Shown in pieces: positions 57,436 through 64,000 of a DNA stretch of 64,000 nt. The stretch is taken from assembly GCA_950295325.1 (NCBI GenBank), contig OX485806.1, positions 25,232,001-25,296,000 on the forward strand. The letters are read 5' to 3'. Under the pieces are notes generated by a model, which made no database searches, had not been told where the DNA came from, and saw nothing but the letters and a program-made list of their open reading frames with translations. Position 1 is the stretch's first letter; each line of letters opens with the position of its first letter. The DNA is from Polytrichum commune. Its lineage: Eukaryota > Streptophyta > Polytrichopsida > Polytrichales > Polytrichaceae. Made by a program: the position numbers and the translations under genes.

Positions 57436-60400
57436 ACTTGATGATGTTATGTAGAAATTGTGTAAATCATGTTGTACTTTGAACCTTGCCTCTTTTAAGG
57501 GTTAATAGACATAAGAACGTGTAACGTCATTCAAGTTGGTTGGTCGAGGTCTAAGGAGTCACACACACACTTATGTGGCACCCACAATAATCCCCCACTC
57601 AAGATTAATGTGACCCACTACACTAAATCCCATAAATAGTATGGTTGACCTCCCACTAACATCCGTACCCTCTAGGCTCTTGCTTCTTGTATATGACGTC
57701 TTTGACCGCCACTTAAGGAGCCTTGTGGTTTGGACACTCCTCCTCTTTTGAGACACGGGAGTCGTGAACCCCCGTTCACACCTACCGGTATATCATCTTA
57801 CCCCCGACTCGTTTTCAATGCGGTACCTACAACAATCGTGTTATTTAGTGTGAGTGGAAATTAATATGGTTAAGAGTGCACATAACACACATGCATGCCA
57901 ACCAAGAATCGGTTTCCGAACATTATGAGTTTCTATGATGGATGTACTATCAAAGGACTCACGTTGAATCGTTATGAACCTTGAAGTTATTGTGGTCCAC
58001 GTTGATGCCCTTCACCCTCTAGAGGCAAAATTAATAAGCAACCATTAAATGTTGAACCGACATCATAGTGTTCAAAAGGAAATAGTCGTGGTGATTGCAT
58101 TGAACCTTAGTTTCTTCTAGAATGTGCCGTGTTATACTACTATGAAGCCCATTAGCATGAATTAATGTAAAGTAACTATGATATAGTTACACCATCCACC
58201 ACCATGTATATTTATAACAAATTAAGCACGTTTTATGTATAACACCATAATTGAGAAGTTTTTGATGATTAGTGCAAATTGTAAACCCTTGCATGTTGCT
58301 TTTATTGTATCACATCCGACTTTTCTTGGAATAAATAAAAGTAACACCCGTATCTAGGTACTGACATGAATGTGAGCCCATTAGCTATATGTTGATCACG
58401 GTTAACTATGATGCAACGTAGGATTATGCCTCCTTCCTTCCTTGGAAATATACGGACAAACTCTCAAACTTGTACCACAAGTAGAAGCATGACCCATTCC
58501 TCACTCTCCATTTGTTGTATGTTCGTGCTTTCGCACTTCTAAACCGAGTCTATTGGAACTTAATCAAAATTCACAATCAACGTTTAGAATTTTAAAATAT
58601 TTGATGGAGTTTCATTGAACTTAACTTATAAGTGCATAAGGTAAGTGGGTGTTATTCGGTTATTTTTCTTGATTAGACCCCTATATTTGATTGGTGTGAG
58701 GTTCCACATAAATTAAAGAACAAACACCATAAAGACATATGCTTCAAAGGGACTAGACTACATCTTCAAAATTTGTTAACTATTCCACGCTGAACAACAA
58801 ACACAACTGGGAGGACTTATGCATTCGATAAAGAAATCAACAAACATGCTCCTTCAATGACCATAATGAAATCAAGGGACTTCATCATCGTTTTTAATAC
58901 AATATTTGTTGATGTTTCATTGTAGATTTGCTAATGTAACATAAGTTTCATTGTGTGTGTATAATCAACATTTAGTTGGAACATGAGAAATGAACTTATT
59001 AACACTCACATACCTTGTATTGCAAAGCATTGGGTTGTAAGATAACAACACCTATTATGGATACCGTTGTGATTAAAACTATAGCACACATATTTATTTT
59101 AAAACATTAATTTATCATAGGTTTACACTGATAATCATTTCATGTAAGGTACTCATATTACTTCATGTGAAATTTTAGGTGAATGTTCACAACACCCAAT
59201 ATGGGGGAATATGTTGATTTCTATTGTAGAACCAAGAGGTGTTAACCAAACGATAACTAGGGGTAAGTTAAAGTTACCATGAATCATTATATTACCTCAA
59301 CCAAGTAAATAGACGTAGGAGACAAAAAGAAGGCCAATCAGTGCAACAATGGCAACATAGACCGTGGTTATCTTCCAATAATGAGTGCTAACCGTTTTGA
59401 TTTTTTCTTTTTATGAAAATGAAAAATGTGGTATTCCCTCCCAGTTGCACAACCTCCCATTACACGCAAAGGCATTCACAAATGTTGTGGTTGTAACCTC
59501 AACACTATCACGTCTTAGTAATTCGCCGGGTCAAGTTTGTCATTACCTGCCATTCGTAGATGTCGAGGTGGAGGAGCATATTTGAACATATTTGTGACAA
59601 AGAGGAGGAGGGAATGGTATACGCTAGGAGTAGGTACAAAGCTTCTATGCATGGTTCTATATTGAATGTGCTCATTTCTTTGTGGACATTGAAATGAACA
59701 ATATCTTGTTATGCTTCCATCTATGCCAATAAACTCTAGTTTCTAAATTTTGTGCAATGCCTCCATCAATTCATTTCTTTAAACTACGTGAATTCTAGAA
59801 ATATAGTCTAGAGCATGCTCAATACTTGGAATGTGCTTGCAGTTTCTTAAGAAATAAATGTTATAGCGATGTTGAATCTAATGACAAGTTTTCAAATTGC
59901 TTCCAAACTCTCATGCCGAGCTTGTTGTTGTTGGTTTTCAAAATAAAGTAAGGCATGCATTAGGTTGCTTGCACTTTGTGTGAACTCCCCACTCATTTTT
60001 TTTTCAATGTTATTATTTATGCCAAAATACCACGATTACAAGATATTAGTGGGTGTACATCGAAATATTTAGCCTCCCTCATTACTCACAAGTCGACGCT
60101 CATCGCTCACTACTCACAACTCACATGATAGCACTCCATGTCTTGGCAAGTAGTTGCTACATCGATTCGCTTTAAGAGTCTTGGCCCTACACTTGGTTTA
60201 GATGTTTGTATTTGTAGTGGCGACAATTTTGACTACATACACATATATTGCTTCAATATTGTACGGGGTTTCATGTTAGTTGTGATTTTGTTTAAGTGTT
60301 ATGACTCATCTTCAAATTTTGTGTGCTTAAAAGAAGGTTATTATTTAAAGCTATCATGACTTCCTAAGCCCATGAGAGGGTTGGTTTGAGTGCATTTCAC

Positions 60401-61404
60401 TCATTGTTGGCTGCGGAATTTATGGACAAGTTTGAAGGAAGAGGTGGGATTTTTTTGCAGGGTTTTGAAACATAGGAGATGAGGTATAACAAGGGAAAAC
60501 ATGGGAACAAATAACCCCTTGGTGTTTTTAGATTCTAGCAATTGAAGAAAGTGATGTGCAAGAGCTTGCCATGTTTTATCCCTCGAGAAAGACCTTTGAC
60601 CAACCGAATGAATGACCTACATTTGACCAACACGTGGAGAATGAGTGGAAGGCTCGTGTGATCCACTAGATGGGAACAAGTCAATAATTGAGCATGTCCA
60701 CAAATTCTCGTGCCAAAATGTGCAAATCATAATAGGCTAGTCAACTTGCATTTGGAGTATGTAAATTGTCCCATGTTTCTAAGTGCCTACATGCAAACAA
60801 TTCCTTAAAGAATTTGAGAGTGTCCAAGTGTTAAATTAAATGATTGACGAGGCACAAATGCCATTTCTACATGAACGTAAAAAAAATCACTTTTACCAAA
60901 ATAAACATCTTTGACGCTCATGCAAAGTTTGCGTTGAAGTGCCAACTATCGATTGGAGTCAGCACCCTCACATGAGCTCTTGACACAACCAAAACACGAC
61001 CACTTCCCACTTGAACATATTTTTACACATTCTAATCATCTACAAATTGCATGGCTCATGTGTCTATGCATGGATATCCATGTTGGCTTGATATTTATAG
61101 TTATTTTGAGAGTGGAGGAACAAGTTAGGTGGGGTTGATGTAGGGAAGAAATTATTCATTGTTCAAAAACTGGTTGCTTGGGAAGTTAGGGCTTAACCCC
61201 TAAATATGGGTTACAACCTCCGGTTTCGTCCAACGAAACTTAAATTAAGATGAATCAACAACCACCCTATAGGGGGGTCAACTTCTATATATGTCCCCTT
61301 GGTGGGTGTTAGGAAACCAAACCATGAAATCTCGTACTTAGCGTGAGACAAACTACTACATGAGTAACACAACACATTGTTCACCATCATAACATTATTA
61401 AGGA
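57436..61404. other. Intergenic, nothing recognised
   Basis: Nearly 4 kb of AT-rich sequence. The ORFs are all short (60-75 codons), have no motif and do not chain by splice sites. No RNA gene, tandem repeat or terminal repeat was seen. Confidence 0.45.
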
Positions 61405-61537
61405 GTGTGCGTTTGTTTTGTGGGCCTTGGGAATACAATTGTGGGATGCTAGGAGCTTACTCTTCAATTGAGTCTCCTTGTGCAAGGTTGGAGCCTCCCA
61501 TGGTTACATTCTCAAGACCCACATAACAAACACACAC
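61405..61537. mobile_element. Small MITE with 30-bp terminal inverted repeats
   Basis: GTGTGCGTTTGTTTTGTGGG at the left end pairs with CCCACATAACAAACACACAC at the right end, about 25 of 30 bases matching in the arms. TTA occurs just outside both ends (about 61398-61400 and 61540-61542), which may be a target duplication. Confidence 0.55.
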
Positions 61538-63497
61538 TGTTAAATGATGTTATGATATATTGTGAGTATCTACTTGCCAAACATAATGGGACCCGGATGG
61601 TGGGGTATCATGGTGGGCTTTAAGAAGTGACAATTCTTTCATCATTAAAGTCTCAAAATTGCCTACAACAATTCATCTCAATTCAACAATTATTGAGGAA
61701 TTTTGTATCTCTAATAGTGGATATGATTGTATGTATAGCATCAATGTAAAGATGTAATTGTTCACACAAAATTCCAGCCGTCCCAAATTATGAGATTATA
61801 ATCTAAACATGTACGTTGTTATGGTTGGGTGGAGGTAATTGCATGAACATGAACACCCTTCTCAACTTCACGGATTAAGTCATGACCCTTTTACACTATG
61901 GCCAAGGGTTGTGATATGAAATTAAGAGGATCCATGAAACTCTGCCTAAGTTTCAACTATAAAATTTTGAAATTGAATTGTCCAAGCAGTGTAAAGATGC
62001 ATGCAACTTGGCTCTCAACCAAATGCTAATTAAATATCATGCCATTCATGTGAGTTTTTTTCCACGTAACAACTTGGGTTGAAGTCAAGGTTGTGAGATT
62101 TTGAAGTGTCATAGTCTCCTAGTTTTGTGTTAGTCCCACCTCTTTATATCGAACTTTACTAAAAAAATAACAATAGACCATGAAATATCTAAGTTTGCAT
62201 GTTAGATTAGTCTTCGCATAGTTTGTCATCATTTAAACGTCCTTGGTCCCTTAGGCCCTCAAGCCCTTGTTGTAGAGTGAAGTGGGACGATGTCAACATT
62301 TTCCATCAATGAGAGTTTTACATTTCAACGGACATGGGCCGTCAAGCTCTAAGTTAACTTACCGTAAACAACCCCTTATATTTGGGAGAGATGGAATGAT
62401 CATATATGAGTATGCTTCTCGTTCACCCAACTTTTTATAAAAAAAACCTTGAAATTGTATGCAACTTGGAGATTATTTTTCTTTGTCGAGTTGACATTGG
62501 AAATAGCTTTAAACAACTCGAGTTAGTGTACTCAAGGTCATTTGATATGAATCATCGACAAACTCATGAGAGGGTCAAGTACCAGATGGATGAGATTAGC
62601 GTCCGGCAAGAGCCTAAGGCTAATACAAATGCAACCTACAGAATTTGTGACTTAGCCTATAAAATTTTGAAAGTGTAGGACAAAGAGCCTATGGACAATT
62701 TAAAAACATAGGATATCAACCTATGTGATAAAAAACATGTAGGAAATTTTGCCTACAAATTTTTTAAAAGAGAGGATTTTAGCCATTCATCCTTCTTCAA
62801 ATTGGGAAATTAGTTGGCCTAAATACATATCTTTAGGCTATATCTTGTAGGAAGAGTAGAGGTTGAATCAGAAGATGGTGAGGACTTTCACCCTTAAACT
62901 CATTTGAATTTTAGCAACCTTTCATAACTTATAATCAACTCTTTAAAAAAGAGTTGGTTAATCCTTGGCCTTCAAACGTGGTGAAAGGCTTAGCCAGGTT
63001 CAATTCCTGCCAAGGATACCACTCAGTACTCAAATTTTGAATTTAAAGCCTACAACATTAAAAAATATGAAGGATTTTAACCTACTAAAAATTAGTTTTG
63101 AAGGCAATTGGCGGGTAACTTAAAAAATCAAAAGGTTTTCAACTTACAAAAATTTGATATTGTAGGATGCAACCTATGTCATGAGGGAAATACTCTTTTA
63201 AAGAGGCAGGCAATTAACCTTAATAACTTCGAAAACTTTTCGGACGTTGGATGAGATGTACGGTGTTTACAACACTTCCCACTCTCCTTATGTTTGCTCA
63301 AGCTCTAAGAATGGGAAGAACCAACTACTACACTATTCATCCCATTTACTGCGTATTGCTATTTGGAGTTACGCCGTGCTATAACTACTTAATGAAAATG
63401 TAACATTTCACCAAGCAAAGTAATTTTTGTTCTATTATGCTTGAACAACCAATTGAACTTTCGTTAGTAAAGCTTGAACTCATGAGTAAGGCATTAT
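61538..63497. other. Intergenic with dispersed repeat pieces
   Basis: No gene. 62380-62575 belongs to the same family as 51570-51720 and 56455-56640. GTAAACAACCCCTTA at 62350 matches a Tourist-like terminus. GGTTCAATTCC near 62998 resembles a Pol III B-box but no tRNA fold can be drawn around it. Confidence 0.4.
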
Positions 63498-63690
63498 TAG
63501 TGGTCCGAGACGACCCTAAACTACCGGATGATGGTGGAGGGATACCCAAATCTCAAGGAAAAGGTTGGAGGTTCGATTCTTGGCGGTGAAATCTCCTCTA
63601 CTTGACGGAAAACTTGCCAGGTGGTCAACTGCCTCATGTGCTCTGGTGTTGGCATGTCAGCCTTCTGTCTCAAAAAGAAAAAAGAAGGTA
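63498..63690 (+). mobile_element. SINE-like dispersed repeat, sense copy
   Basis: It contains GTCCGAGACGACCCTAAACT, GGATGATGGTGGAGGGATACC, GGAGGTTCGATTCTTGGCGG, GGAAAACTTGCCAGGTGGTC and ends near an A-rich stretch (CAAAAAGAAAAAAGAAGG). It is the sense counterpart of 51086-51272. The A-rich tail and B-box-like GGTTCGATTC favour a SINE, but box order is unusual. Confidence 0.45.
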
Positions 63691-63789
63691 TTATTAGAGT
63701 ACATAACTCCAAATAGTAACACACACTAATCGGGACAATTGCCATAGCTAAAGATGAACCAATTGAAGTTCAAGACTTCGGGAACTTTA

Positions 63790-63960
63790 CCGATTATTGA
63801 AGAGGGATCTATAGAATATACCCCATATTGATAAAGAAAATAAAAAACCCAAAAAATGTCAACATGTAACCGGTTGGAACTGGAAACATTAAGGATTTCA
63901 ACCGATTATGCCCAAGAATCTCCCCCAAAGACTGCTCGGAGTCAACGGAAACAAGGAGCA
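63790..63960 (+). repeat. Dispersed repeat shared with 48042-48185
   Basis: Shared phrases include GGATCTATAGAATATACC, ATGTAACCGGTT, GATTATGCCCAAGAATCTCC and an AGACTGCT stretch. About 60-65% match by eye over 150 bases. No family name or boundary can be given. The final bases beyond it (CTCAACTAACCTATTAG) recall the 190-bp repeat at 46706. Confidence 0.45.
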
Positions 63961-64000
63961 CATCCCTCAACTAACCTATTAGTAGCAACGTGGCCGGGTT

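Noticed and set aside
1-64000. CRISPR arrays, bacterial operons, ribosome binding sites or rRNA genes
   Set aside because: None seen. The spliced nuclear genes, MITEs and LTR elements show this is plant nuclear DNA, and the tandem repeats found have no CRISPR repeat-spacer structure.

Overview
The window looks like nuclear DNA of a land plant with a large, transposon-filled genome. The evidence is plant-type telo-boxes upstream of a ribosome-biogenesis gene, a plant mitochondrial ATP synthase gamma gene, a plant-specific DUF674 gene, a plant WDR44-like WD40 gene with GT-AG introns, and many small plant-type MITEs. The species cannot be named. The odd retroelement mix and low gene density make me lean, weakly, towards a non-flowering plant such as a fern or lycophyte.

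Only four host genes are supported. (1) The first 173 bases are the antisense 5' end of an RPF2-like Brix-domain ribosome-assembly factor, with telo-boxes upstream. (2) 10787-11815 (+) is an apparently intronless gene for the mitochondrial F1 gamma subunit. (3) 16178 to about 18.1-18.6 kb (+) is a DUF674 gene in at least three exons, with an unresolved 3' end and a partial duplication of its 5' end just upstream. (4) 38754-44809 (-) is a complete nine-exon WD40 gene. Its introns were placed by hand, every junction is GT-AG and in phase, and it predicts a protein of 1150 residues. These genes share no pathway that I can see.

The rest is mostly mobile DNA in several stages of decay. From left to right: a Stowaway-like hairpin (477-606); a 5'-truncated non-LTR element (1939-4690, -) whose frame joins a PCIF1-like adenine-methyltransferase segment to RNase H and a zinc-binding tail; a Tigger/pogo element with TA target duplications (6772-8433); a six-copy array of a repeat of about 300 bp (19385-21070); two inverted copies of a hAT-like MITE, each with a perfect 8-bp target duplication (23112-23522 and 48714-49122); a decayed PIF1/Helitron-type helicase (24740-25925); a foldback element with four near-palindromes (26074-26314); a 40-bp minisatellite (27362-27592); a decayed Ty3/gypsy element (about 29847-36932) whose integrase is followed in frame by a degenerate PHD finger; a Tourist-like MITE with TAA duplications (54007-54582); and several smaller dispersed repeat families in the right-hand 17 kb, where I see no host gene.

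The best candidates for something unusual are the methyltransferase-RNase H retroelement, the gypsy integrase with a PHD tail, and the 300-bp tandem array downstream of the DUF674 gene. Identities come from reading motifs and comparing segments within the window. No database search was possible.
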